Shown one piece after another: positions 42,501-57,500 of a DNA stretch of 64,000 nt. Source of the stretch: Ciona intestinalis (taxonomy: Eukaryota > Chordata > Ascidiacea > Phlebobranchia > Cionidae). A program made the translations under genes and the position numbers. A model generated the notes under the pieces. It ran no database searches and had not been told where the DNA came from. It saw only the letters and a list, made by a program, of their open reading frames with translations. The DNA is taken from NCBI RefSeq assembly GCF_000224145.3, contig NW_004190456.2:21917-85916 (forward strand), in the 5' to 3' direction. Every line of letters begins with the position of its first letter. Position 1 is the first letter of the stretch.

Positions 42501-45500
42501 TGTGATGTTTCCTAGGAAAACTTCTTGACATGCAATGATCTCACGTTCCAAGTTTTGTACAGTTAACGCGTTGTTGTGTCGTAGCAATACACTGCTGATT
42601 ATTTCAAGGTAGTCCTCTCGATGTTCTAATGTAACATAGTAACACATACTGATGGCATGTATCAAAGACCTGATCATTGGGGTAAGATTAAGCTCCGTTT
42701 TTTCTTGAATGTAAGGAAAGAGCCAGTTGTTGTTCTTGTGAAACCAAGAGATACATTGCAGACATCTTTCCACATCTCGTAAACTGACAAAGCTGCATTG
42801 CTCTCTCTGCTCTCTCATGTATCTCTGAGACTCGGCAAACACTTTAACGATTAAGTTCACAGTCAACTGATCCAAGTATATGTTAAGAGCTTCTCTTAAA
42901 TGTGAAACCATTTGTAAAATGTAAATCTTTTCAGCTTCATTGGTGAGCTGACCAAAATCCCAAACCAGAGGTTGCATACTTGGCGGTAGAGCTATTACTT
43001 TGTAGACCAACTGCCGCATTGGAATATTACCAAGTTTATCTGTTGTATCTTCTGTCTTCACTCGAAACCCAAGTCCTGATTGTTCCATGTTCTTCAATGC
43101 TTGTTCAGTGTGTTTTCTGTAAGGATTACAAGCTGCTACTATCTTCAAGTTTCCTTGGTCCATATCTTCCCCACACACTGTACCATCGCATACAAACTCT
43201 TTGATTGCGTAGATAGCTTCTGTTGTGTTTGCCTCATCAAGGAAGAGCATCGTTTCCACATTTTTCTTTGCATTTGTAGTTGCAAGTTCGATAGCATTCC
43301 TTGCATGCTCTTGTATTGCAGGAACTGTTATCCCACCATGTACTCTGACAATAATCATGTTGTTCACATTCTCAACACCTTTCCGCTTGATTGTCTTCAG
43401 TTTGCTCATAAATTCAACCATCCTTGTCTTCCCACATCCAGTCTCTCCCATAATCACCACAGGGATTCCACATCTAAACCTCATATGGATTGCCAGCATT
43501 TTAAGAACATTGTCAGTCGTCAACTCATATGTAGGATCTGGGTCCACACAGTTTTCAACACCAAACACTTTACAAAGCCTTTCAAGCTTAGCTTGCCTCG
43601 ATAGGCAGTCAAAGTTTTCTTGTATGTTCACTCTCTGCAACTCTAACCCTCTGACAAGTTTGTGGTGAATCAGGCCACGTTCTAACACTGTGTTGTTCTG
43701 GGGGTTCAACAAGTTCCCAGCCCTATCAATGCGAAAGTTTATGAAGCTCATTGAAACTCTATCTTCGTTGAAGAACAAGTAGGGATGCGGGTTCTCCTCC
43801 CATCTCCTCCTGAGCTGATGAAGTTCAAACACAGCCTGCTCCTGATGACCTAAGTTTCCTGTGTCTTTAAGTTGAAGAGAGGGAGTCGCAAAGTCTTGTG
43901 ACATCCTGATCATAAAACGAACGACAAAGTTCTTGAAACCTGTTAAACTAGAATCGTGGCCAACCAATGACATGTCACAGAACAATGAGCGTTCACAATC
44001 TAAAAGCTGGATGTTCAAAAAACTCGCAAAATGTCTCAATTCTGACCAACTTGGTTTCTTTATATTACAATACTGGAGCAATACTTTCAAACAATCTTCT
44101 GGATTCCCTTTAGGTTCCTGGTACTTGAATTCATCAAGGACTTGCCTCTTTGTGTACATGTCCAAGTACTGGTAAGGTCTTTGGTAAGTCTCACTGTTAA
44201 ATTCTTCTTCGTCCATGAGCAGATGTTTCCCATCTTCATAATTACCATCAAGAATTTCACGAGGAGACAAGCAAGTAACAGATGGAAGCAAAGTAAGAAC
44301 ACTCTCCTCAAGCTGTGCCTGGATAAAATAATTGTTGAATTACTCACAAATGCACATATGCAAATTGTTATGCACAAGCCCAAGATAAGTGTTGATGTCA
44401 ATCTATTGCCCCCATGCAAACCCTATTTATAAAGAATTATTCGGCCTCACAAGGTGTTATTGTAAATTAATATATTAGCTTAACCAAGGTTTCTGCAACC
44501 CATTGTGCAATATTATCTCACTTGTACATCTTAATGTATCTTATTCAGTACATCAGTTAGACAATTGAAATGATGCAACGTTATTTGTCAAAGGTTTATT
44601 CCTTCAACCCAAGCCTAATAATGGTTATTCTCATTGGTTATATCCATATATGGCTTACAATTTCAGACAACCTATTAGTGACTAATTGCCATTAGGTGTC
44701 TTGCCAAAGGATACATTCACCAACAATGGTAGGCTATCTTTACATCATACATGAAATATTAAAATAGAAACCTGTTTATTTCCCTGTAGATTTGTATATT
44801 CAATGCAGTATAAATGGGAGGTGTGTCTTCTCCATATTGTTCCACAATTATCATGGAATGATCCAAGAATCAGAAGATTGAACAAAAACTGGTTCACTCC
44901 AACAGAAACCTAAAATATATGAAAAACAAAGAGTATTACTTTAAAGAACTGTTGTAACCCAATACAGCAAGTGTTGTACTTGCTCTTTATAATACACTGG
45001 GTCTAAGTTATTTTGCTTGGATAAATGGACACTATTGATTGAGCATATACTTTTATTGTACAATATGTTTAAGAATTTATAAAAATTAGGCAATATAAAC
45101 AAGTTGCTGCTTTGTATTAGATCAAAGTCTACTTAAAACTTCTTGTTGTATAAACACAGCCAAGAGAAGACGTTTACACAAACCAATTTCAACAAATAAA
45201 AATGTACTCACAGATGGTGTAATATCCATATGAACAAAGTGAACTTCGTTGTTCTTTATCTCTTCTCTTTGAAGTGATCTCATGACATCATTAGGATTCA
45301 ATGTTTTCTCCAAAAACCTGATGGTTGATTTGTGGCAGCGATCGTCCATTTGTGCTTTCAGTCGAGATATGTGAAGAGATTTCCCTGGGAGACAAAAGTG
45401 TTGTTATGGAGTCAATTTCTTCCTTACAATACACAATCATAAATCATGTGTTAACAGCTATTTTTTCTCAAATATAGTCTAACTTGAATAACAAAATATT

Positions 45501-48500
45501 TAAACTTTATTGCTTTCTATATCTTTCCATATACCATTGGAAAAAGCACGTTCTTATGTAGACATATCGAAATGCTCAACGGACCCAAAACAGAGTTTGT
45601 GGGCCCCACTTCAGATGTCTCAAATCCAGTATATAACATTACAATATAAACAAACCCATTCCAGCAGCATCTGACAAGACAGCTTGTACTGTGCGGTTGT
45701 TTGTAACATTGGCAGCACTTTCCCCACCAACACTAACAAGATGTTGCTCCAGATATTTCGTAACTTCTTCCATCCCGAATTGTATGTTGTAATCCACACG
45801 ATACTAAATACATTATTTGGTTTATAAAATTCAACATACATACTGTGTAATGCACAGCTTCATTAGCTACATGATTGGAGCTCTCTCGTGGACACATGAT
45901 AGCGTGTTCACGGCTGCATGTAACTAACATAAAGTGTGTGTTCTTGGGCAGGACAACAGTATGATTTAATATAGTATGTAACATAAAGAGTGTAGTATGT
46001 TTGTTGTAAAACAACTAAATTTTGTGCAGACAATATGCAAGCAAGGCCAATAATTCACAAACAATTAAATATTTGTACCTCGTCAAACAAGGCAGATAAA
46101 TGATGTTTTGATGAACTGCTGATGAAGACGAGTCTGTATTTCGTGTTCTTTGTTTTCAATCGATCCATTTGTTTAAGTATTGCTTCAGTGGAGTTGGCAA
46201 CATCATATGAGAGAGCCTCACAACATGCCATGCAGTAAATACGAGAATCTGAGGATAAAATGAAATATAAGCAACCAATACTAATGAGAAGAGCACAAAA
46301 AATGTTTGTGTATATTGGTTTTATTTTTAAATGAAAAATATATGACTGTGTAAAGTAGTAAGGAGCAGTTATTTTCACGTGTGCGCGTGCTATCATCAAA
46401 AATCGACATGCAAACCACGTACATTTCCAAGCCACAATAGGAAATCCTACTTAATTTAATACGTATTTTTGTCTTTGTTTAATCAATTGGCATGCGTGGG
46501 ACAAACTATGGCGTGCATGACCAAAAGTTTGTAAAAAAATTGCTTGTGCACCTGCCATACTCTGCAGACTAGACTATTACTACATGGCAAGGACACATAA
46601 AAATATAACACAACACAACACAAAGGAAATATTAAACTGACCAGATGATGCATCATATTGAACAGATCTCCTCAATAAAAGTTCCACGTCTTCTTTAGTT
46701 GTTGTCTCAGTACACACCAACACCTCAGATGTTGTTGGGAGTGGCTGGTCATGCGTTTTCATGTAAAGGGATAAGATGGTCGACCAAATATTATGGGGAG
46801 GACACACAATAAGGTTGGGTTTCCCAAGGGTAAAATTGTCATGAAAAACTCGGGTGATTTTATATGTGTTGTCACATAAGCTTTCAAGCAGATTGCCAAG
46901 ATGTTCCAAACTGATGCAGTCGCTCAGTGAAGTTACCTGTTAATTAAAAATCCTTACTTATGTACAGTAATAACTTTTTGAAATAGGTTACCCTTTTTAT
47001 TTGTTATCAGGATTTATTTTGATTATCAGGATTTACTTGTTTTTAAAGTATAAAGTAGCTATAACAAGAACCTAATAACAAATGTGATGCCTTTTACAAT
47101 AGTGTGTGTATTGACATTACATTAAGTTAATATACCGAGGTTTTTTCAATGTATCGGTGAGCAATAGTCTTGACAGCAACACTCGCACCATGATGCGCAG
47201 CACCATCCATATTGGAAAGCTTTTGAATAATTTCTCCGAGTGACATCTCAGATCTGTCGTCTACCACAGATTGAACAACATTGATGTCACTGCTTGTTGA
47301 CACCATGCCTGCAAGATACAAGGTAACTAATACTAAATATGTGTAAGAACATTAACTTCTTTGATCATATACCAGTTATGAACACTTTCACATAACTATT
47401 CAAGTTTGATGAAGCCACCAAGATATTAAATAAACCAGTGGATTGGAGTAATTACTAATAGTAACCTGAGGAACAAACGCTAACAACGGAAGCAGCATCG
47501 AGCTTTGAACCTGGTAACTTCTGGTTGGGAAGCAAGAGCTTTACCATGCTGGCAACATGAAACATAATTATTCTACCACATACCAACATCATGATTGAAC
47601 TGGTTAACAAGTTCATTTATCTTCTCTTCATCATCATCATATTCATTATCCATTGTCCATAAGAAACATTCATCATAATCAATATCATCGCCAGAACATT
47701 GCACGGCAGCTTTAGCAAGTTGTTCAGATGTTCCTTCTCCAACTAATCTGATGACAGCTTGCTTTTTCCGTTCGTTAAGAGTTAGTTCCACTTTATCTGT
47801 AAATGTGAAATGTACAAATTCTTGAAGTTATGCCCAACCAAAATATTCATTATAATAACTGAATAGGCTTGAAGTAATAATAATAAGTAATAATTTATCT
47901 TGAAGTAATAATTTATCACTGAATAGGCTTACTTTCATTACAGAATACTAGTTAATTAATTAAAGCTATAGCCTATACCAAAAGTAATCTGTAAATGTAC
48001 TAATTGTTAAAGATAGAATACAGAAAAAATACCATATCACAACTGAATACTTATATTGTGTTAACACGTTATTGTTTTCTAATTCATAAGCCTGAAGTCC
48101 TACAGTGTAACACACTAAGTGACTTGGGATATAGACTCCATTTGACCCATTATAAACGCAATCTTCTTAATTTTGAAAACTAAATACAAACCAACAAAGT
48201 GATCTTGATCAACATTATCCTCTTCAAGTGGAAGATCTTTTGCTTTGGTTGCCGCTCCAAGAAGATTCACGATCTCCTCGTTGGTGATGTTGGTTCTTAC
48301 AGATGCAAGCAAAGTATGAACTTGGTCGGGCAGTTCAACTCCTTCATGCGCGTTGGCGAGCTCTCGGCACAAGTAGGTCGTCTGCTTCACATTGAAATGA
48401 TTCAGGTGATAAAAGTTCTCTCTCTTTTCATCCATTCCAATCTTCCATCTGTTGAAATAAAATGAATGTCATTTTCAAAACTAATTTTACCATGGCAAAG

Positions 48501-51500
48501 CAACTGCAAACATTAAATAAAAAAAATTTTCTTTCGTATTCTGCTTATTTCCACCAACGAGTTGCCATGTAACTTTGTTTCAATTATTTTGTATGGACGG
48601 CGATTTAGAAATTCCATTAGTGAGCAATGAATTAGGGCAATTACTTTTAGTTGTTTGGCCTATATTTGAGGCCTAAATCTAATTTAAACTGTCTTGCTCG
48701 TGCAAAGTATCGCTAAATAAACCCCACTTGCCTGTCGTGTGTTTCCTCCAATACAGTGGTGAGGTTCTGCACATCAACAAGTACTTCACCAGGTGAAAAA
48801 ATTACAGAAGATTTGTCGTCAAACTGAACGCTAAGCAAGTTATCTTCAGCTTTCTCTTGGAAGCATCTGGAAATCGAAAGATTTTGATAAATTTATACAT
48901 TTACAAAAAAAAAACAGTTTAAAGACAACCTACACAATTAAATGTTACTCTTTTCCACACACAATATACAAATTTATAACATAACATTATTAAAGTGATT
49001 TTACCTGAGTTTTGCCGCCCACTTATCAAACAATAAGCACCCAGCATTTTTCAGTTTCACATACGCTCTTGTTAGTTTTTCAACATGGGACAGCACGGAT
49101 ATGAAATGTTTGACATCGGCTAAACTTTTATCTGCTTCACCAGCAATCAACATTAGTCTAGATTGAAGATCATGTAAGTTTGACAAACTCATTTCCTCAT
49201 CTTGGTCTGCAAAACATTATTTTAATGAGATAAGATCATGCGGTGAATGAATAAAAAGTAATTGTTTATTCTCATGAGGCAGGAAAATTCTAAGTTATAA
49301 CATAGGTGGCAAATTTGATATCTCTGCCTGCTTGTTGCAATAAAGGGCTGTGAATGGTGGTTTTTCTATCTAACCCATCATGTCCACCGATTTTGCTAAG
49401 CATTAGTTGTTCTGTTGGGGCTTAATACTGATATATGAAATGTTGAAATGCTTTTACCGTCTTTTTCCAGTCCTTTAAGTACAAGTTTAATTGAATTGTC
49501 AACAGTTGAAATAGGTTTTGTTGCATTTCCTATTTCATATATTCCATAACTATTAATGCTTTGCGCTTTTGATAAAGAAGATTTCTCAACTGATCCATGA
49601 AAGTCCTTTATTCCATTCAACCATGCCAGATGTATGCCTGTTTCTTTCTGTTTAAAAAACACAAGACACTTGTTACAACAAGTAACATAAGTGTGCTATA
49701 ATACCTTTAACCATTACCACCATATTGAATCCAGAAAGCACACACCTATTTATTCTGTTTATGACAAGATTGTTTGTTATACAGATTGATATAAGTTTAA
49801 CAACATTCACCCATTTTTCAATGATGCTTTTGTCATTCTGTTTTGACTCCCAAACTCTTGTAATAGAACCCATCAACTCAGTAAGTCCTGATTGTTCATT
49901 CAAATCGAAGAGCAAAGATGAGAATGTCATCACTGCACTGAGGAAGCAGGAGACACGATCAACCTCCATGGGAGTTCCTCCGGCTGATATCATCGCAAGA
50001 TCGCTCATCACTTTCACTTCCCCGATGTCTGGGATGAAAAATAAAATAATGTAGAATAATGGATAAAATCTCTATCCCAAAGGTTGTTCTTTTTGTTCGT
50101 AGTTTTCCATTACTGATAATTAGAAAAAGGGATTTTACCTTTCATGTTTTCTTTGAGCCACTTAATAAGTTCTTCTTGTTTCAGAAAATCTTCCAAGAAT
50201 TTGACCATTTCATCAGTCACTTTATCAATTGCTTTGTTTGCTTTAATCATGTCTTGTGAAATTGAATTCAATGTTTCTGTTTCAGCCATTCCTTGGTTGT
50301 TCTGATAAATAATTAGAATTAATATTCTTCTTCTGTCTTATGGTGGGCATGCCAGGGAACTTTCCAATTACATCTACTGATTTTAATGTCAGACCTACTA
50401 TACTTCAAGAACTGTTTTTAACCAATACTCAACATTTTTCACTCTTGTCAGCAAAAGTTGCCACACAGTTATGGATACAAAGATATTGTCTAGTACCTCA
50501 ATGCCCGGCAGAGAAATGGTCGGTCTCAAAAATCTTACATTAACTTGATATTACAGAGGACCGGTAGTATTAAAATTACAATTAAATTGTTAAAGATATC
50601 TATAATTACCTGAACTATCTCCAACAAACCAAAGTCTCCTCCCAATGCAAGAACATTTTTTAAATCATAAAAAATATCAACAGTTTTTTGTTGATGTTTG
50701 ATGGAGAAATAGTTGCAGATTTGGTTAGCACGGTAACGAATCTGGTCCAGTAGTGGCTTTTGTAAAAACTCTTTATGCAATCTTTCTTCTTCTTTTGCTT
50801 TCATGTTTAAGTTTTCAGAAGAAGCTGATTCAATCGAAAATTGTTCAATTTCTTTTTGACCTGTATGGTTTTGATTCTCTGTTTCAACTGCTTCCTCAAT
50901 ATCTTCAATAGGTTCAAATGCAATCGGATCCTGGGTTGCTGTAGCCAACTCTTCAACAACATCCTCTTCATGACCAACATCAGGAGGATCATCAGCTAAA
51001 CCTTCAGCATCAACATCAAGTGTGTTTGGATCTTCTTCACCAAGAGCAACATCTTCGTCTTGATCATCTCCATCCTCTTGATGTATATCATCCATCAGGA
51101 CAACTTCTTGATCTTTTGCAGGAAGAACCTCTTCTTCACCAACATCCATATCTCCCTGAGCAACATGATCACCAGCAACAAGATCTTCTACCAAATCTTG
51201 AACAACCAACACTTCAAGATCTTTATCTGCATCTGAATGAGCCACACCTCCATCAAGTGGGAAGTTGAAAACGGCTTCAACAAAATCATGGACAGTTGTT
51301 TTAAAGCGATCTGAATCTTTTTCGTAATACTTGGCCAAATGTTGTTCAATCTCACACAGTGGCAGGTTTCCTGTGTAAAGTATGAAAAATTAAAATGGAA
51401 AATAAAAGAAATAATTTTATCTAATATATCACAATGGTTCTTTGCCATAATTCCGTTATTGAATAAATGATCTTCGTTATTGTTTCAAAGGGATAAATAA

Positions 51501-54500
51501 AAGTTATTGTTATGTTACTCGGAAAATTATAAACAAACAATTAAACAAAAAGATCAAATAAAAAGATCAACCAAAATGGTCTCTTTTATAATCTATATCA
51601 ACCTTGCCGCAGTTGGTGGTGTAATCTTGTAAGTTCTTCTCTAACTGGATGCCAAATCAACTCTCGCATTCCTTGAAGAGATAAAGTTGGAACATCATCC
51701 TTGTTTCCATTCTCATCCTTATCTTGGTCAGGTTCTTCAATCTGTTCTGCAGCATTTTCAGCATGTTTTGTCCAAACTTTAAAGATAATCTCGTTTTCAT
51801 GCAGCTGTGAGAAAATATAAGAAATTATGAATTTGAGGTGTAGTAAAACTAATTTAGCAATAAACAAATGTTATGACTTAAGCAATTTGAGAGTGTTGCC
51901 ACTGGGAAAAGAATTCTAGGTTTATTGACTTTATGATGATGGGAATTTAACTTCTTTGAAAAATAATACCATAAATATAGAGAAAAAAATTGCTTTGGAA
52001 AGTGTTGTGCAATGCAAATCTGTCACAAATTAAATCAATCCATCTTACTTTAGCAGCTTGAATTGCTGCCAGATCATTTAGTTCATCTCCATTGAGATTA
52101 AACAGCTTTACTTTCATAGCCGTATGTTCATTGTTTTGAACCTCAACTATATCTGACCAATTCTTGTCATCAATATTTGTATTTAAAGCCTCATTCATTG
52201 CAGATGTATCAATCCTTAGTATTGCTGAAAAGAAATGAATCAACGTATTTGTATTAATGTTAGATAAATTGTCTCTGACAATTATTCAGACTGCCTTCAT
52301 TAGGCTCCAACCCAGGGTCTATTGGGTTGTCCAAAGGGACTTCATAGTCACTTTCATTATAATATATAATTACTTGTTTTTGCAGCAATCTTTGTGAAAT
52401 CCTGACAACAACCTCTGACACGTTCGTATTCTTTATACTCAGCTCTTCTCTGATCTATGGCATCACTTAGTTCTGTTTCAGTGAAGTCTACCGAAGATCC
52501 ATGATACTGGAATACAAGTAGTCTATAATTGAATGGAAGGATGTAACCTATTTATCCTCGCATGACGGGGCAATGACAGTCGTTATAACACAGGTGTTCT
52601 GTTTCATACACCATGTGCCCGCTTACAGGTTACGACGTATGTAACTTATTTATCCTTGCATAGCGGGGCAATGACAGTCGCTATTACATGAGTGTTCTGT
52701 TTTATACACCATGTGCCCGCTTACAAGTTACCACATATGCCACTTTGTGGATGATTGTGTTTCTGTATAGCTGGTAATTTGGACAACCAATATGTGACCA
52801 AGTTAGAGCAATTGTTTTGTACATAGTATGTCAAAACGTCTACTGTATAATCGTATTAAAAAATAAACTATCACCTTTGTAATAACTTCCCAAGCGTCAA
52901 TAACTTCAGATTTTGCGTGAATGATCCGATTCAATTCTTTGCAAGTAATGTCACCAGATATTAATGCTTCCATTGTACTTTGCATTAGCGCAGCAATCAT
53001 TTCCATCGCCTCTTTAGCATCTCTGTCAAGAACTTTTTGTTTTTCTTTAGTATCTATAAAATAATGTACAATTTGATTATGGCCACACTCCCACACATAT
53101 TAATACCTTCTTTGCTGCTTTTTCCAGGCAAAACATTAAGTTTTAATGCTTGTACTATTGAGTATATTTACAAAACGAGAAATATGGATAGTTAAACTTC
53201 TCACCAAATAAACTGAAGAACCTCAAAGCAAATGGCCACTCTAGAAGGAAAGTTAAAAACTGGTTGATTCCAAACTCGCCCCACTTGTTTAAGAATAATC
53301 TGCCCATATTGTGAGCAATCTTCTGAAAGTCTGATTCAAAAATGTAACTTTTAAATCTTTTCCACGAAGTAGCATCTTTCTGTAAATCAAAGAACCAATT
53401 ACATTTTAACACAGTAACTCACATTGAATAATTGCTGTTACTTTTATTAGAAAGAATCTCAAAGGCTTGTTTCTCTACCAATTAATATGTCCGGCGCCGT
53501 GGCAAATTGGCTAGTGCGCCTGCCTGTAACCCAGAGGTAATAGGTTCAAGGCTCGTCCCTGATACCATTGTGGGCATATGTGTCCTTGAGCAAGACACTT
53601 AACAGCAATTGCTCCAACCCAGTGGTCATTAATGGGTTGTCCGAATTATCAGTCATACATAATAAAAATGAAAAAAAATCAAAAAGTATTAACCCACAAA
53701 GTAACACACATGGACGTAATCTGGCATAAGGTGTATGGAATAAAACACTTGCGTTATAACGACTTTTCCGGCTACGCGGGGATAAATAAGTTACGTTCAT
53801 TCATTCATTAATGGAATCTTTGTTTTCAACCAAAATATGTAATTTTTAGTTTTTGTGAGAGGTTATTGATAAAGTAAAATTGACACTTTTTACTAAGGAA
53901 TCGTAAGAGACAACAAATCAAAAACATCTATTATAATAAAACCAATTAAACTTACCTGTGAAAGTTGTGATACATATTCATATACAGCATCAGAAAAGCA
54001 ACTTTGAAGCTCTTTTGATGGATTTAACTTGTCCAATTTTTCAACAAAGAACCAGAGAACACCTTCACCGACCTAGAAAATAAAGCTGCGTTAACATTAT
54101 TAGTTAACTGTATTGATTATGAAAAGTTAGTTGGAACGCCTGCCTGCCTCTATCCCAGAGGTAACAAGTTCAAGGCTCTTTGCTGCTACCATTGTGGGCG
54201 TATGTGTCCTTGGGTAAGGCACTTAACGACAATTGCTCCAACCCAGTGGTCACTAATGAATTGTAACATACTTGGTAACTTGTAAGCTGGCACGAGGTGC
54301 TAAACCCGTGTTATAACGACTGTCGTTTTCCGGCCACGCGAGGATAAAGTAAGTTACATTCATTTATAATTAGGTTGTAATAACAGCCGATGCAAAATTT
54401 ACCTCCAGTATTTTGCTTCCAACAGCTACATGCATTGCTTCTTTCCATCTTTCTTGATATTTTGCTTCAGAAAATTTAACCTTCATCAGCCTTTCCCATC

Positions 54501-57500
54501 TCTGGATAAATTACAATGTGAAAACATGATTAAATAGGATTAATATTATTACCTATTATCTTCTGTGTCAAGACAACACACAGTGACTTATTCAATAAAG
54601 TGTTAAAGTAATGTTTATTGAATACTAATTTCCAGCAACTACCAAAAAGTGTCTTGTTGTATGTTACATATACTCACTATGTCAGCAGGGTCAAACTCAA
54701 TACATTACAAAGTCTTATACGGGGTTAGTTCGTTACCTCTTACCTTAACATATTTATCATTAATTGTTCTCATGGTGTCTGCTTTAATCCAACCAACTAC
54801 TTTGCTACTCACAAAATCGAAATCTTGGTCTGTTGGAAATTCTGATTCGGTTGATGCCTTGATAAACAATAAACTTCTTATTTGTAATCATAGGTATAAA
54901 TATAAAGGGTTTCAGCAAGTCATACTACAGCTAGATTTTGAAATGGAGCTGGTATACAAAAGTACATACCCTGAAGACGTCTCGCCCAATAACAGACTGA
55001 ATGTTGGTATAATAAAATTAATGTCCTTTTACTGGAAGATATTTTATAAATATTATGCTCTGCCTAGACTAACAAAGAGATTGTTTTCGCAATATCTTTA
55101 GCCACCATGCATTCAAACCATTAAGTTATAACAATATCAAAAAATATGACCTAGTAGACCAGATGGCCCATTAAATGTTTTTAGAAACAAACTAGTTTTA
55201 AAAGTTGCAACTGTGTTATTGTACTGTAATAATATTTAATATTTCTAAAATAAAATATTTCGTTAGAGCAACTTTACTTGTGCAAGTGCAGCTTCAAGGT
55301 CAATCAGCTTTGCTGCAATTGACAAACACTGAAGTAATTGAAAATCAGATGAAGTAACATTTGTAGCACAAGCACGTTGCAACAACTGTTGAGAATGATC
55401 AATCATTTTACGCAATGATTGTTTTGCTTTTTTCGTTTCTTCCACAGTGCAACTTCTGCAAAAACAATAGGAATTTTATGAGAAAAACAAATTACATAAA
55501 GATAGTATAAAAAATAAAACGTACGTTCGTTTTGTACACTCTTCAATGTACTGGTTACATTGTCTCTCAATCCATTCTCCCAATTTGGATTCACCAATGC
55601 ACTTCTGTGTTTTAAAAGTTAAATTATACAAAACAGCAAATTACCAAAAACACAGTTTTACCTTATTTGTGTAATCATCTGAAGCAAGTTTCTCCAAAAC
55701 CAGCTCAAGTTTAAAACGATCTTCAAAACTTTTTTCTTTCTTCATAACTTTAAGAATACTCTCGCAAGTCAACAATCGCTGATAAACTGTAACCAGAGCC
55801 GGCCAGTATACCAACAGTTCTTTTATTTTGATGCAGATATTTATTAATGGCCTGAAATAAAAATATTTTATTATGTAACCTGAATTAGTGAATGAAATAC
55901 AAGTTGGTTTACTTTTTCTAAAATGTTGTGTTTTGCTTTATACACTTTGTGTCTGCTTACAAGATACAAGACAAGTCTTGCTTTATGGTGTCTACTGGGT
56001 TAGAGATGTGCTTAAGCCAGGCTAAAATATAAATTATCTTGAGTTTTAACTGTTAAAACTTTGTGAACAGTTATTTGGCTTCCCCCATTCTATTCGACAG
56101 TACATACTAAATCATCAATAAAACATGTCCCCATACTCTTGTTCTCTGATATTCAATGAATCCAATCCAAGAGCATTTTCCATCTTTTCCCATTTTTCTG
56201 CAGTAACTTTAGCATTGCCTTCATTTTCAACCAAATAATATAATGGGACAAGAAAAATGCATTCTGGAAATGTCTTTGAATTTTCCCAAATATATTGGGT
56301 GAGTTCTTTCAGTGGTGTGCCAGTTCTAAAATGAGGAATACTTTAAAATATATATTAATTAGTTGTTTTTAATGTTTTGTAGCACAAATTTTGAGAAGTT
56401 CTTTGAGTACTGATCTGTGCTATGTAGCATATAAACAAGTGATATAGTTGAAACGTTACTTCAGTTTGATTTTTTATTGTAATATAGTTTTATTTTAAGC
56501 CTAAATGATGTAAAATACATGACTGGGTCAATGCACAATGAGGTTTGAGTAGCACTACTATAAGCCCAGCACTAATAACTGTCAATCACTCACCTTTCCA
56601 ATACTTGCAACTGTTGATACAAACTTGTCATCTCTTCACGTTGCATGTTGTACAAACCCAATCCACTACAGATGATTTTCCAATCCGAATCATCCTTACG
56701 GGGGTTCGATTGGTACCTTTCCTTATGCCAACAGAAAAGTTTGTGAAACGCCATCGCAGCAGAAAGAGAAACAAAGACAGAAAGTTTTGTCATTTCTGAT
56801 GAACCTTTGGCTGATATTCCATTAATGTAGTCACGAAGCAGTGACTTCTGCAATTAAAAATCAATGCCTGAGCCATGAGGTTAACTATAATGTGTTCTAT
56901 TATTATAGTTATATTTAGATGCACAGGAAACTGAAGAAAACGAACAAGCCTTTGTTACTTACAGCACTAGGGAAGAAATTACAATCTCCATTGAAGTATT
57001 TTCCTTTAAATTCTGCAAGATGTGATGCACAACCAATCCACTTTTGAATAAGTAAAGAAGAAAGAACTACATCTTTTGTTGGAACTTGAGATAACTGTTG
57101 CACAACTGGAAGGTGGTCCATTAGGTTTCGTGAATACATGGTTTCAAACTCAGGTTTGTGCCTCCCATCAACAGTGAATGTTGCCACATCAAAGAAAGTA
57201 AGATGGGAGTTTGGGATAAGATGTTCTGCAGAGATAATATTGATATAGTTTGTCATTTGCTGAACAATAAAATAAAATTGGTTAATCTTTGTGATTTTTA
57301 TCAATTTACCTTGAAAATGCTCTCTAACTCTGTTTACTTCATCATGGCCCCATTGAGGAACATTTTCCCAGCCTTTCTTTTTAGTTGAAGGATCAACCAA
57401 CACATACTTGTACACAAATTGTCGTGTTTTTGTAGGAAACACACAAGCAAAGTGGTAAACCACTGCCCTGTGTGTATAGGTACATAGTTATATAAGTGGT

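Noticed and set aside
43080..43668. Plus-strand frames of 147-174 codons
   Set aside because: Antisense to the AAA3 Walker A/B coding sequence of the RNF213-like gene. No hydrophobic or domain pattern supports them.
54649..55101. 150-codon plus-strand frame
   Set aside because: Overlaps antisense an RNF213-like exon (about 54858-54743) with good splice sites; no recognisable protein feature.
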